Notes: generated by a model from the sequence alone, not told the origin. DNA of 64,000 nucleotides from Nocardiopsis ansamitocini (GCF_030268225.1 NZ_BSQG01000001.1:485299-549298); one strand, 5' to 3'. Numbered from the stretch's first letter, positions 46,474-54,357 are shown. Numbers and translations are program-made.

Positions 46474-46843
46474 TTGTCTGTCCGCCTCACTCGTGCGTCG
46501 TGGTGGCCCCGACCGCCCCGCCCCCGCCCTTCGGCCCCACCCCCGAAAGGTATTAGGTCGGTCCATTGCCGATAGCCGATGATGATGCGGCGGTCGCGCG
46601 AAGCGTGTCAAGCATGCGACCGATTTCCCCACCCTCACACGATCGGGATCTGATCGGGTTTCGGCCTGGTTAAGACCGGTTGCCGACCGATCCGTCATTG
46701 ACATCGGGCGCCGCGGGCTGCTTCTATTCGCTCAATGGTCTGGTCCTGAACCTTAAAGAACCGCGGTGGCGGCCGCGCAGGAGCCGCGAACGCCGGGAGC
46801 GTGCACCGTGTGGGACGCCGAGGCGTGGAGAAGGAGCCCGAAG
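46474..46843. promoter_or_regulatory. Divergent promoter region, permease / GlnA4
   Basis: No gene is seen in the 370 nt. Plus strand: TTGACA at 46698-46703 and TTCTAT at 46722-46727 (18-nt spacer), followed by CAATGGTCTGGTCC at 46733-46746. Minus strand: TAATAC at 46555-46550 directly next to a reverse-oriented CAATGGACCGACC (46569-46557). The shared CAATGG start near both promoters may mark regulator sites. Weak but directly visible. Confidence 0.45.
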
Positions 46844-48202
46844 GTGCGAACGAACGACGGCGGCCTGCCCCTGGACGAACTGCGCGAGGACGTGCGGTCC
46901 GGCGCGGTCGACACGGTCCTGGTGGCCTTCACCGACATGCAGGGCCGCCTGCAGGGCAAGCGCCTGTCCGGCCGGTTCTTCCTGGAGGAGGTGCTGGAAA
47001 ACGGCACCGAGGGCTGCAACTACCTGCTCGCGGTGGACGTGGAGATGAACACCGTCGACGGCTACGCCATGTCGTCCTGGGAGACCGGTTACGGCGACTT
47101 CGCGATGGTGCCGGACATGGACACCCTGCGCCGCACACCGTGGCAGGACGGCCAGGTCATGGTGACTGCCGACCTCGCCTGGCACGACGGGTCGGCGGTC
47201 GTGGCCTCGCCGCGCCAGATCCTCAAACGCCAGACCGAACGGCTGGCCGAGCGCGGCTGGCACGCCGAGGTGGGCACCGAACTGGAGTTCGTGGTCTACC
47301 GCGACTCCTACGAGGACGCGTGGAACAGGGGATACCGCGATCTCACCCCCGCCAACCAGTACAACGTCGACTACTCCGTCCTGGGCGGCGCCCGGGTGGA
47401 GCCGCTGCTGCGCCGCATCCGCAACGAGATGACCGGCGCCGGGCTCTACGTGGAGTCGGCCAAGGGCGAGTGCAATCTCGGCCAGCACGAGATCGCCTTC
47501 CGCTACGACGAGGCCGTGCGCACCTGCGACAACCACACCGTGTACAAGAACGGCTCCAAAGAGATCGCCGTGCAGGAGGGGATGTCGCTGACCTTCATGG
47601 CCAAGCCCAACGCCCGCGAAGGCAACTCCTGCCACGTGCACATCTCGCTGCGCGACGCCGAGGGGCGCCCGGTGATGGCCGAGGGGCAGGGAATGTCCGC
47701 CATCGGCGAGCAGTTCCTCGCCGGGCAGGTGGCGGCGCTACGCGAACTGACCCTGTTGCTCGCACCCAACATCAACTCCTACAAGCGGTTCGTTCCGGGC
47801 AGCTTCGCGCCCACGGCGGTCGCCTGGGGGGTGGACAACCGCACCTGCGCGCTGCGCCTGGTGGGCCACGGTCACTCCCTGCGGGTGGAGAACCGGGTCC
47901 CCGGCGGTGACGTCAACCCCTACCTGGCGGTGGCCGCACTCATCGCAGCGGGCCTCGACGGCATCGACCGCGGTCTGGAACTGGGCGAGGCCTGCGCCGG
48001 GAACGCCTACACGTCCGGTGCGCAGACGGTCCCCACGACCATGCGCGAGGCGCTGGAGCTGTGGGAGGGCAGCGCACTGGCCCGCGCGGCCTTCGGCGAG
48101 GAGATGGTGGAGCACTACGCCAACCACGCCCGCGTGGAGCTGGCGGCCTTCGAGTCCGCGGTCACCGACTGGGAGATGTACCGGGGCTTCGAACGGCTCT
48201 AG
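46844..48202 (+). CDS. glnA4: Glutamine synthetase-like gamma-glutamylethanolamide synthetase (GlnA4-like)
   Basis: A GS-fold ligase of 452 residues; GTG at 46844 is chosen because GGAG lies 7 nt before it (an upstream GTG at 46766 is also in frame). Core motifs are VAFTDMQGRLQGKRLSGRFF, TELEFVVYRDSYEDAWNRG, ESAKGECNLGQHEIAFRY, FMAKPNAREGNSCHVHISLR and RVENRVPGGDVNPYLA. No adenylylation Tyr motif. The DSYEDAWNRGYRDLTPANQY insertion is typical of the GlnA3/GlnA4/PuuA group rather than true GS. With an ethanolamine-type permease, aldehyde dehydrogenase, SDR and a C26 hydrolase alongside, gamma-glutamylation of ethanolamine is the best reading. Confidence 0.85.
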   Translation: MRTNDGGLPLDELREDVRSGAVDTVLVAFTDMQGRLQGKRLSGRFFLEEVLENGTEGCNYLLAVDVEMNTVDGYAMSSWETGYGDFAMVPDMDTLRRTPWQDGQVMVTADLAWHDGSAVVASPRQILKRQTERLAERGWHAEVGTELEFVVYRDSYEDAWNRGYRDLTPANQYNVDYSVLGGARVEPLLRRIRNEMTGAGLYVESAKGECNLGQHEIAFRYDEAVRTCDNHTVYKNGSKEIAVQEGMSLTFMAKPNAREGNSCHVHISLRDAEGRPVMAEGQGMSAIGEQFLAGQVAALRELTLLLAPNINSYKRFVPGSFAPTAVAWGVDNRTCALRLVGHGHSLRVENRVPGGDVNPYLAVAALIAAGLDGIDRGLELGEACAGNAYTSGAQTVPTTMREALELWEGSALARAAFGEEMVEHYANHARVELAAFESAVTDWEMYRGFERL

Positions 48203-48258
48203 AGCCTTCACGGTTGTCCAACGATCAGATGTCCACCGCACACGGCGAGGGGGAAGCG

Positions 48259-49626
48259 ATGACGGGGTCGTCGTACAAGGTGATCAATCCGGCGGACGGG
48301 GAGGTGATCGCCCGCGTCGAGCTGGCCTCGGTCGAGGCGACCGACGCGGCGGTCGCCCGCGCGAGCGCCGCGTTCGAGGGCTGGCGCGCCACTCCCCCGG
48401 GCGAACGGGCCCGGCTGCTGCGCGCGGTGGCGGCACGCATCGATGCCCACCGCGAGGAGCTGGCCGCCATCGAGGTCCGCAACGCCGGGCACCCGATCGG
48501 CCAGGCCCGCTGGGAGGCGGGCAACGCGCGCGACGTCTTCGAATACTTCGCGGCCGCCCCCGAACGCGAGACCGGCCGACAGATCCCGGTCCCGGGCGGT
48601 TGGAGCGTGACCTTCGCCGAGCCGCTGGGCGTGGTCGGGGTGATCGTGCCGTGGAACTTCCCCATGCCGATTCTGGCCTGGGGCGCCGCACCCGCGCTGG
48701 CCGCCGGCAACACCGTCGTCGTCAAGCCGGCCGAGCTGACCCCGCTGACCGCGATCCGGATCGGTGAACTGGCCCTTGAAGCGGGGTTGCCCGAAGGCGT
48801 GCTCCAGGTCCTGCCCGGCGCGGGACCGGTCGCCGGGGAACGGCTGGTACGCCACCCCGGCGTCGCCAAGATCGCGTTCACCGGTTCCACCGCCGTGGGC
48901 AAGCGCATCATGGCTGCCTGCGCCGACGACCTCAAACGGGTGACCCTGGAGCTGGGCGGCAAGAGCGCCAACATCGTCTTCGCCGACGCCGACCTGGCCA
49001 AGGCAGCGGCGGCCGCACCCTCCAGCGTGTTCGACAACGCGGGCCAGGACTGTTGTGCGCGGTCGCGGCTGTTGGTGCAGCGCTCGGTGTTCGACGAGTT
49101 CATGGAACTGCTGGAACCGGCGGTCAAGGGCGTGGTCGTGGGCGACCCGTGGGACGAGGCCACCGAGATGGGTCCGCTGATCTCGGCGGCCCAGCGCGAC
49201 CGGGTCGCCGGCTACGTGCCCGAGGGCGCCCCGGTGGCGTTTCGCGGAACGGCTCCCAGCGGACCGGGGTTCTGGTATCCGCCCACGGTCCTGGCTCCGG
49301 TGGACCCGGCCTCCCCGGCGTTCACCGAGGAGATCTTCGGGCCGGTGCTGTCGGTACTGCCCTTCGAGGATGAGGCCGACGCCGTGCGCATCGCCAACGA
49401 CACCGTGTTCGGACTGGCCGGCTCGGTCTGGACCCGCGACGTGGGTCGGGCGTTGCGCGTCTCGCGCGCGGTGAACGTCGGAAACCTGTCGGTGAACTCC
49501 CATTCCGCCGTGCGGTACTGGACGCCGTTCGGCGGCGCCAAGCAGTCGGGGATCGGCCGGGAGCTGGGACCCGACGCGCTGGCGGCTTTCACCGACACCA
49601 AGACGGTTTTCCTCTCCGACGAGTAG
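48259..49626 (+). CDS. NAD(P)-dependent aldehyde dehydrogenase
   Basis: A 455-residue ALDH-superfamily enzyme. ATG at 48259, preceded by GAGGGGGAAG, gives MTGSSYKVINPADGEVIARV. Catalytic motifs are WNFPMPILAWGAAPAL, FTGSTAVGKRI, LELGGKSANIV (general-base Glu), and NAGQDCCARSRLLVQ with nucleophilic Cys. It lies 56 nt after glnA4 and should oxidise the gamma-glutamyl aldehyde intermediate to gamma-glutamylglycine; this substrate is inferred. Confidence 0.9.
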   Translation: MTGSSYKVINPADGEVIARVELASVEATDAAVARASAAFEGWRATPPGERARLLRAVAARIDAHREELAAIEVRNAGHPIGQARWEAGNARDVFEYFAAAPERETGRQIPVPGGWSVTFAEPLGVVGVIVPWNFPMPILAWGAAPALAAGNTVVVKPAELTPLTAIRIGELALEAGLPEGVLQVLPGAGPVAGERLVRHPGVAKIAFTGSTAVGKRIMAACADDLKRVTLELGGKSANIVFADADLAKAAAAAPSSVFDNAGQDCCARSRLLVQRSVFDEFMELLEPAVKGVVVGDPWDEATEMGPLISAAQRDRVAGYVPEGAPVAFRGTAPSGPGFWYPPTVLAPVDPASPAFTEEIFGPVLSVLPFEDEADAVRIANDTVFGLAGSVWTRDVGRALRVSRAVNVGNLSVNSHSAVRYWTPFGGAKQSGIGRELGPDALAAFTDTKTVFLSDE

Positions 49627-49750
49627 ATCCGTCCGTCCCCCGTTACACCCATCGGCCGTCCCGCTCCCGGCCGCGGTGCGTCCCGGAGGCGTTCCGCGCG
49701 ACCGGGCCGCGGGCGGCACCAGGCAGGACCTAGGTAGAAAGAGCAGGGAG

Positions 49751-50515
49751 ATGCAGCGGTTCGAAGGACGCGTCGCCGTCATCACCGGCGCGGGCAGCGG
49801 CATCGGCCGAGCGACCGCGCTGCGGTTGGCCGCGGAGGGCGCCACCATCGTGGCGGTCGACCTGGACACCTCCGCGGGCGAGCGGATCGCCGAGGAGACC
49901 GGCGGGTCGTTCATCGCCGCCGACGTCACCGACGAGGCGGCCGTGGAAGCGGTCTACGCCCGGACGGTCGAGGCGTACGGCAGCGTGGACGTGGCGTTCA
50001 ACAACGCCGGGATCTCCCCGCCCGAGGACGACTCGATCCTGACCACCGGGATCGACGCCTGGCGCCGGGTCCAGGAGGTCAACCTGACCTCGGTCTACCT
50101 GTGCTGCAAGTACGCGCTGCCGCACATGCGCGAGCAGGGCCGGGGGGCGATCGTCAACACGGCGTCCTTCGTGGCGACGATGGGCGCGGCGACGTCGCAG
50201 ATCTCCTACACCGCCAGCAAGGGCGGCGTACTGGCGTTGAGCCGGGAGCTGGGGGTGCAGTTCGCCCGGGAGGGGATTCGGGTCAACGCCCTGTCCCCGG
50301 GACCGGTCAACACGCCGCTGCTCAAGGAACTGTTCGCCGCCGACCCCGAGCGGGCGGCGCGCCGGCTGGTGCACGTGCCGTTCGGACGGTTCGCTGAACC
50401 CGAGGAGATCGCGGCGGCGGTGGCCTTTCTGGCCAGCGACGACGCATCCTTCATCACCGCGTCCAACTTCCTGGTGGACGGCGGCATCTCGGGCTCCTAC
50501 GTGACCCCGCTGTAG
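49751..50515 (+). CDS. Short-chain dehydrogenase/reductase
   Basis: A classical 254-residue SDR (ATG at 49751 after AGGGAG). TGAGSGIGRA at 12-21 binds NAD(P), NNAG is near 89-92, the catalytic Ser-Tyr-Lys set lies in TASFVATMGAATSQISYTAS plus K, and the C-terminus is DGGISGSYVTPL. Within this operon it is the candidate alcohol dehydrogenase converting gamma-glutamylethanolamide to its aldehyde, the step between GlnA4 and the aldehyde dehydrogenase. That role is inferred only from position. Confidence 0.88.
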   Translation: MQRFEGRVAVITGAGSGIGRATALRLAAEGATIVAVDLDTSAGERIAEETGGSFIAADVTDEAAVEAVYARTVEAYGSVDVAFNNAGISPPEDDSILTTGIDAWRRVQEVNLTSVYLCCKYALPHMREQGRGAIVNTASFVATMGAATSQISYTASKGGVLALSRELGVQFAREGIRVNALSPGPVNTPLLKELFAADPERAARRLVHVPFGRFAEPEEIAAAVAFLASDDASFITASNFLVDGGISGSYVTPL

Positions 50516-50552
50516 TCCGTTTCCCGTCCGCGATCACCCTTTGGAGAAGACC

Positions 50553-51275
50553 GTGTCCCCGGCCCGCCCCGTCATCGGCCTGTCCGCCTATTCCGAGCAC
50601 GCCCGGTGGGGCGAGGCGTGGAGTATGCCCGCCACCCTGCTGCCCCAGGCCTATGCCGATGCCGTGGCCGCGGCCGGTGCCCTTCCGCTGTTGATTCCCT
50701 CGGTCACAGGCGTCGCCGCGATCGTGGACCGGGTGGACGCGCTGATCCTGGCGGGCGGGGGCGACATCGACCCCGCCCGCTACGGGGCCTCCCCAGACGC
50801 CGAGACCGCCGGGGTGCGCCCGGAGCGCGACGGCGCGGAGTCCGAACTGCTGGCAGCGGCGCTGGAGCGCGGTACCCCGGTGCTGGGGATCTGCCGGGGC
50901 ATGCAACTGCTGAACGTCGCCCGTGGCGGCACACTGCACCAGCACCTGCCCGACGTGGTCGGCCACTCCGGTCACCGGAGCGAGGTCGCGGTCTTCGGGC
51001 CGCACGACGTCAAGGTCGCGCCGGACTCGCTCACCGCCCGGGCGTTGGGCGAGACCGCACTGTCCGTGCCCAGTTACCACCACCAGGCGGTGGACCGGTT
51101 GGGCCGAGACGTCATCGCCACGGCCTGGTGCGACGACGGCACCGTGGAAGCGGTGGAGTACACCGACCGCCCCGACGTCCTGGGGGTGCAATGGCACCCG
51201 GAGATGGGGGCGGACCCCCGCCTGCTCGCCTGGTTCACCGAACGGGCTCGCGTTTCTGCCCTCGATCACCGCTGA
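50553..51275 (+). CDS. Gamma-glutamyl hydrolase, peptidase C26 (PuuD-like)
   Basis: A 240-residue class-I glutamine-amidotransferase-like hydrolase. GTG at 50553 follows GGAGAAG at 6 nt. Nucleophilic Cys is in LGICRGMQLLNVARGG and the His-Glu pair in GVQWHPEMG; LILAGGGDIDPARYG is also conserved. PuuD homologues cleave gamma-glutamyl amide bonds, so this would release glycine and regenerate glutamate as the last pathway step. It is the last gene of the plus-strand operon. Confidence 0.9.
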   Translation: MSPARPVIGLSAYSEHARWGEAWSMPATLLPQAYADAVAAAGALPLLIPSVTGVAAIVDRVDALILAGGGDIDPARYGASPDAETAGVRPERDGAESELLAAALERGTPVLGICRGMQLLNVARGGTLHQHLPDVVGHSGHRSEVAVFGPHDVKVAPDSLTARALGETALSVPSYHHQAVDRLGRDVIATAWCDDGTVEAVEYTDRPDVLGVQWHPEMGADPRLLAWFTERARVSALDHR

Positions 51276-51331
51276 CCCCGACCGCCTCCCCCTTCGATCG
51301 ACGTTTGGCGGTGTGCGGCCGGACGGTCGGC

Positions 51332-51697
51332 GGGTGGTCAGTCGCTGCCGCACACGACGGTGCGGCTCATCAGGACGCGGGCGCCCTCAGGTAGGGGTGC
51401 GGTGTCGCCGTGGTCCAGCACGCGCAGCCAGATGTCGGTGCGGGGCGAGTAGAGGTCGTGGCGTTCGATGGCCTCCCACAGGTCGTGGGGCAGCGGAGCG
51501 CAGTAGCAGGCGCAGTGCTGGTTAAGCCCGGCATAGCGGGGCGAGCGCTTACCGGCCAGCGAGATACCGGTGTCCTCGTCGACCTCACCGCCCTTGACCA
51601 CCTGCACGGTGCTCACCGAGACGACGACCCCGTCGGGGAGGGTGATGGTCATGCCAAAACTCCTTGATCGGTGAAGGGGTTTCGATACCGGCCGTGC
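51332..51697. repeat. 366-bp direct repeat, copy A
   Basis: Identical to 52893-53258 (offset 1561) except two adjacent substitutions near 51345. It spans the whole 104-aa gene, its ribosome site and 45 nt of upstream sequence. Copies A and B diverge completely outside these limits. Confidence 0.93.
51338..51652 (-). CDS. 104-aa protein of unknown function, copy A
   Basis: The ATG at 51652 is preceded by AAGGAG at 7 nt. The 104-residue product MTITLPDGVVVSVSTVQVVK has a beta-rich N-terminal part and a central cysteine cluster, NQHCACYCAPLPHDLWEAIE. The C-terminal half reads RTDIWLRVLDHGDTAPLPEG and VLMSRTVVCGSD. Four Cys and several His could bind metal, but no family is recognised. It is divergent from a GntR/UTRA regulator at 52056, and a copy at 52899 differs by one residue (Ser to Ala near the end). 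Confidence 0.75.
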   Translation of the reverse strand: MTITLPDGVVVSVSTVQVVKGGEVDEDTGISLAGKRSPRYAGLNQHCACYCAPLPHDLWEAIERHDLYSPRTDIWLRVLDHGDTAPLPEGARVLMSRTVVCGSD

Positions 51698-51747
51698 CCG
51701 GGGAGAGTTCGACGCTTGCCAGGGCTTCTGAATGCTCCGGACGCCAT
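51649..51747 (-). CDS. Possible 32-codon leader frame ahead of copy A
   Basis: A frame MASGAFRSPGKRRTLPGHGR plus 12 residues starts at ATG 51747 (weak GGAA ribosome site) and stops in an ATGA overlap with the copy A start. Its last 13 residues are shared with the longer frame ahead of copy B because they lie inside the repeat. Weak evidence; possibly a translational-coupling leader. Confidence 0.25.
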   Translation of the reverse strand: MASGAFRSPGKRRTLPGHGRYRNPFTDQGVLA

Positions 51748-52055
51748 CGTTTCCGGAAGAGGAAAGGGCGCACGGCCACAAGCACACGACGAAGCACCAC
51801 ACGAAGACGAACCTCATTGGGAAAGGTCAACCGGTCGGCGGAGCGGGGCGCATCCCACCCCAGCGGGGAAAGAACATGCGAGCCTGGACGGAACCGATCC
51901 GAGGCGTCGGAACTGTTCCTGGACACTCTCGAAAATATATACTTAGGTGTTAGGTGTCAACGCCTAGGATAAAACGAGTCGCGGAAGGGGCCGCTTTGGG
52001 AGAGTTAGACTGCTGCCGAACTTAGGAGTCAGGAGTTAGGAGAAGGGAGTCAGTC
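51653..52055. other. Divergent control region, copy A / first GntR regulator
   Basis: About 400 nt. The outer half near the regulator is AT-rich with promoter and operator motifs (see 51932-51966). The half next to copy A would be an untranslated or weakly translated leader of about 280 nt. The purine-rich run TTAGGAGTCAGGAGTTAGGA lies directly before the regulator start at 52056. Confidence 0.5.
51932..51966 (-). promoter_or_regulatory. Minus-strand promoter with embedded GntR-type operator
   Basis: Perfect -35 TTGACA (complement of 51955-51960), 17-nt spacer, -10 TATTTT (complement of 51932-51937). TAGGTGT-CA-ACGCCTA (51951-51966) is an imperfect inverted repeat over the -35, and a second TTAGGTG half-site lies beside it (51943-51949). 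The arrangement fits repression by the neighbouring GntR regulator. Confidence 0.6.
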
Positions 52056-52820
52056 ATGATCGATGCGCCTCGATCCCGTTATCAGCAGGTCGCGGACCTC
52101 ATCCGCGAAGCGATCCAGCGTGGGGACTATGCACCCGGATCGGCTCTTCCCAGCCAACCCACCCTTGCCGGCAAGTACGGAATCAATCAGACCAGCATCG
52201 GGAAGGCGATCGCCCTGCTCCGCAGGGAAGGGCTGGTTCGGGTGATCAAAGGCAAGGGAGCCTACGTGCGGGAGATCCCACCGATCAGTCGATACGCCGT
52301 GACGCGCTATGCCGAAGCCGTCCGGGAGAGTGGTACCGCGCGGGGAGCCTTCGACGCGGAGATGGCACAGCGAGGACACGAGTCCCGGACCGAACTCGTC
52401 CAATGGGGAGAGACGGTCGCCCCTCAGGTGGCCTCGGATGCCCTGGACCTGACAGCCGGGGCGAAGGTCGCGATCCGCAAACGCCACATGCACGCCGACG
52501 ACGTACCCGTACAGATCGCGACCTCATACGTTCCGTGGGAACTGGCCAAAGGCACCGCCATCGCCGAACAGGACACCGGAAGCGGCGGCACCTACTCGCG
52601 CCTCGCGGAAGCGGGACACACCGTGGAACGCTTCACCGAAACGATCCGTTCACGGATGCCCACTCCGGAAGAAGCGGACTTCCTGCGGCTCGACGAAGAC
52701 CAACCCGTCTACGACGTGCTCCATACCGCTTGGACCGCAGAAGGACGCGCCGTGGAAATCTGCGTGCACGTCATGCCCACCACCCAATGGGTTCTTCACT
52801 ACGAGTGGCCCGCGTCCTGA
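52056..52820 (+). CDS. GntR-family regulator with UTRA domain (first)
   Basis: A 254-residue regulator of the HutC/FarR type: winged helix at about 6-72 (SRYQQVADLIREAIQRGDYA, then TLAGKYGINQTSIGKAIALL) and a UTRA ligand domain from about 85 (IRKRHMHADDVPVQIATSYV, then a C-terminal VHVMPTTQWVLHYEW). ATG at 52056 after AGGAGAAGGGAG. Divergent from copy A of the 104-aa gene and followed by copy B in convergent orientation. The ligand is unknown. It is only distantly similar to the second regulator at 53584. Confidence 0.87.
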   Translation: MIDAPRSRYQQVADLIREAIQRGDYAPGSALPSQPTLAGKYGINQTSIGKAIALLRREGLVRVIKGKGAYVREIPPISRYAVTRYAEAVRESGTARGAFDAEMAQRGHESRTELVQWGETVAPQVASDALDLTAGAKVAIRKRHMHADDVPVQIATSYVPWELAKGTAIAEQDTGSGGTYSRLAEAGHTVERFTETIRSRMPTPEEADFLRLDEDQPVYDVLHTAWTAEGRAVEICVHVMPTTQWVLHYEWPAS

Positions 52821-52892
52821 CCACACCTCGATGCAGGGAACGTCGCACAGCACTGAAAGGAACCCAGCCACCCCATCGGCCCCCAAGGGGCG

Positions 52893-53258
52893 GGGTGGTC
52901 AGTCGGCGCCGCACACGACGGTGCGGCTCATCAGGACGCGGGCGCCCTCAGGTAGGGGTGCGGTGTCGCCGTGGTCCAGCACGCGCAGCCAGATGTCGGT
53001 GCGGGGCGAGTAGAGGTCGTGGCGTTCGATGGCCTCCCACAGGTCGTGGGGCAGCGGAGCGCAGTAGCAGGCGCAGTGCTGGTTAAGCCCGGCATAGCGG
53101 GGCGAGCGCTTACCGGCCAGCGAGATACCGGTGTCCTCGTCGACCTCACCGCCCTTGACCACCTGCACGGTGCTCACCGAGACGACGACCCCGTCGGGGA
53201 GGGTGATGGTCATGCCAAAACTCCTTGATCGGTGAAGGGGTTTCGATACCGGCCGTGC
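52893..53258. repeat. 366-bp direct repeat, copy B
   Basis: Second copy of 51332-51697 with two substitutions near 52906. Same orientation, so recombination between the copies would delete the first GntR regulator and one small gene (1561 bp). Confidence 0.93.
52899..53213 (-). CDS. 104-aa protein of unknown function, copy B
   Basis: Same as copy A apart from the C-terminal CGAD instead of CGSD. ATG at 53213 with the same AAGGAG site. Near-identity at the DNA level, including synonymous sites, points to a very recent duplication or ongoing gene conversion. Divergent from the second GntR/UTRA regulator (53584). An upstream frame (53210-53479) stops on its start codon. Confidence 0.75.
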   Translation of the reverse strand: MTITLPDGVVVSVSTVQVVKGGEVDEDTGISLAGKRSPRYAGLNQHCACYCAPLPHDLWEAIERHDLYSPRTDIWLRVLDHGDTAPLPEGARVLMSRTVVCGAD

Positions 53259-53479
53259 TCCGGCTGCGCTACGACACCTGCCGGGGCTTTTGCGCACTCC
53301 GGAACCGCAACTACGGCAACCTCATCGCCAAGCCGGAAAGCGCAGAGCAGGAGTACGAGCCGCCCCGACTGCTCGGGAAGCGGCATGTCCCCAGAACAGA
53401 GCACAACATCCACCAGAACACTCATGTCATTTTTACGAGAACTCCTATTGATGAGTTGAGGATACTCGATCCACGCCAT
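53210..53479 (-). CDS. 89-aa frame translationally coupled to copy B
   Basis: ATG at 53479 has a near-perfect AAGGAGGA at 8 nt, and the frame (MAWIEYPQLINRSSRKNDMS start) ends in an ATGA overlap with the copy B start. Composition is plausible (LVDVVLCSGDMPLP, GRLVLLLCAFRLGDEVAVV), but no family is recognised. Its last 13 residues lie in the repeat. It is either a true small gene or a leader that drives copy B translation. Confidence 0.5.
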   Translation of the reverse strand: MAWIEYPQLINRSSRKNDMSVLVDVVLCSGDMPLPEQSGRLVLLLCAFRLGDEVAVVAVPECAKAPAGVVAQPEHGRYRNPFTDQGVLA

Positions 53480-53487
53480 TCATCAAC

Positions 53488-53539
53488 TCCTCCTTAGGAC
53501 TTGCTCGTGTTTTTTCTGGACAGGAGTACTCTTAAAGAG
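53488..53539. promoter_or_regulatory. Divergent promoter/operator before the second GntR regulator
   Basis: Contains the palindromes GAGTACTC (53524-53531) and CTCTTAAAGAG (53529-53539), and a CCTTAGG (53492-53498) that recalls the TTAGG/CCTAGG motifs before the first regulator. A T-rich stretch (TTTTTT at 53509-53515) lies between. A candidate autoregulatory site. Confidence 0.45.
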
Positions 53540-53583
53540 GTCCGGTCTTGAGGCTGACCAGAGGCGAAGAAGAGGAAGCGGTC

Positions 53584-54357
53584 ATGAGCCCCGGAGTTCC
53601 GAAGTACCATCGAATCGCCAACGAGCTGCGCAAACGCGTTCATGATGGGACTTATCCCCCGGATGAGGCCATCCCCGCCGAGACGGCTCTGGCGCAGGAG
53701 TTCCGGGTCAGTGTCCCGACGATCCGACAGGCCGTCTCCGTTCTTCGAGCCGAAAGCCTGCTGGAGTCCCGGCACGGTCGAGGGACGTTTGCCCTGGCCA
53801 GTTCGCGACTCCACCGCAAGTCCAGGCATCGCTACGGACGCGCTCGCTCAGACAACAAGCTCCTCACCTCTCACCTGCGCCACGAGATCGTCTTCGCCGG
53901 CAGAGGCCCTCTGCCGGACCACATAGCCGACTATGCCGGTCTCGCGCCGGGCGCGGAGGTGGTCATCCGACGCCGGAACCTCTACGACAAGGAGACGGGC
54001 CGCGCCGAAGAGGTCGGGGCCAGCTACATCCCGATGGGCATAGCCGCCGGGACCTTCCTCGAAGAGCCCGATGTCGTTCCGAAGGCACTATTTCTGTGTG
54101 TCGAGGACCTGAGCGGCAAGCGGTACGCCCACGCGCGTGACTACTGGCTGTCTCGCCCCGCAACCGAGGAGGAGTCGGAGATCCTGTCTGTCCCGCACCC
54201 GAACCACGTGATGCATGTGACCCACGTGGCGCGGGCCGAGGACGGGAGCCTGCTGGAGATCTCGGAATCCTCGTGGCCGGCGAATCGGGTGTTGATCATC
54301 GATGAGTACGACATCGAGCAGGTGGCGCAGGAGCCGGAGGGGTATTCAGAGGTCTAG
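53584..54357 (+). CDS. GntR-family regulator with UTRA domain (second)
   Basis: A 257-residue HutC/FarR-type regulator: winged helix at about 7-75 (KYHRIANELRKRVHDGTYPP, then FRVSVPTIRQAVSVLRAESL) and UTRA domain from about 90 (VVIRRRNLYDKETGRAEEVG and so on). ATG at 53584 after GAGGAAG. Paralogous in layout to the first regulator, but the proteins share little beyond the fold, so only the small partner gene was duplicated recently. Confidence 0.87.
   Translation: MSPGVPKYHRIANELRKRVHDGTYPPDEAIPAETALAQEFRVSVPTIRQAVSVLRAESLLESRHGRGTFALASSRLHRKSRHRYGRARSDNKLLTSHLRHEIVFAGRGPLPDHIADYAGLAPGAEVVIRRRNLYDKETGRAEEVGASYIPMGIAAGTFLEEPDVVPKALFLCVEDLSGKRYAHARDYWLSRPATEEESEILSVPHPNHVMHVTHVARAEDGSLLEISESSWPANRVLIIDEYDIEQVAQEPEGYSEV

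Noticed and set aside
51585-51926. 113-codon minus-strand frame overlapping copy A and its leader
   Set aside because: It ends out of frame inside the 104-aa gene and has Arg-rich, non-coding composition; the equivalent frame is not kept ahead of copy B.
51332-53258. Mobile-element or integrative-element interpretation of the GntR/duplication zone
   Set aside because: UTRA-type GntR genes do occur in actinomycete integrative elements, but there is no integrase, replication or transfer gene, no tRNA and no att-like repeat in reach.
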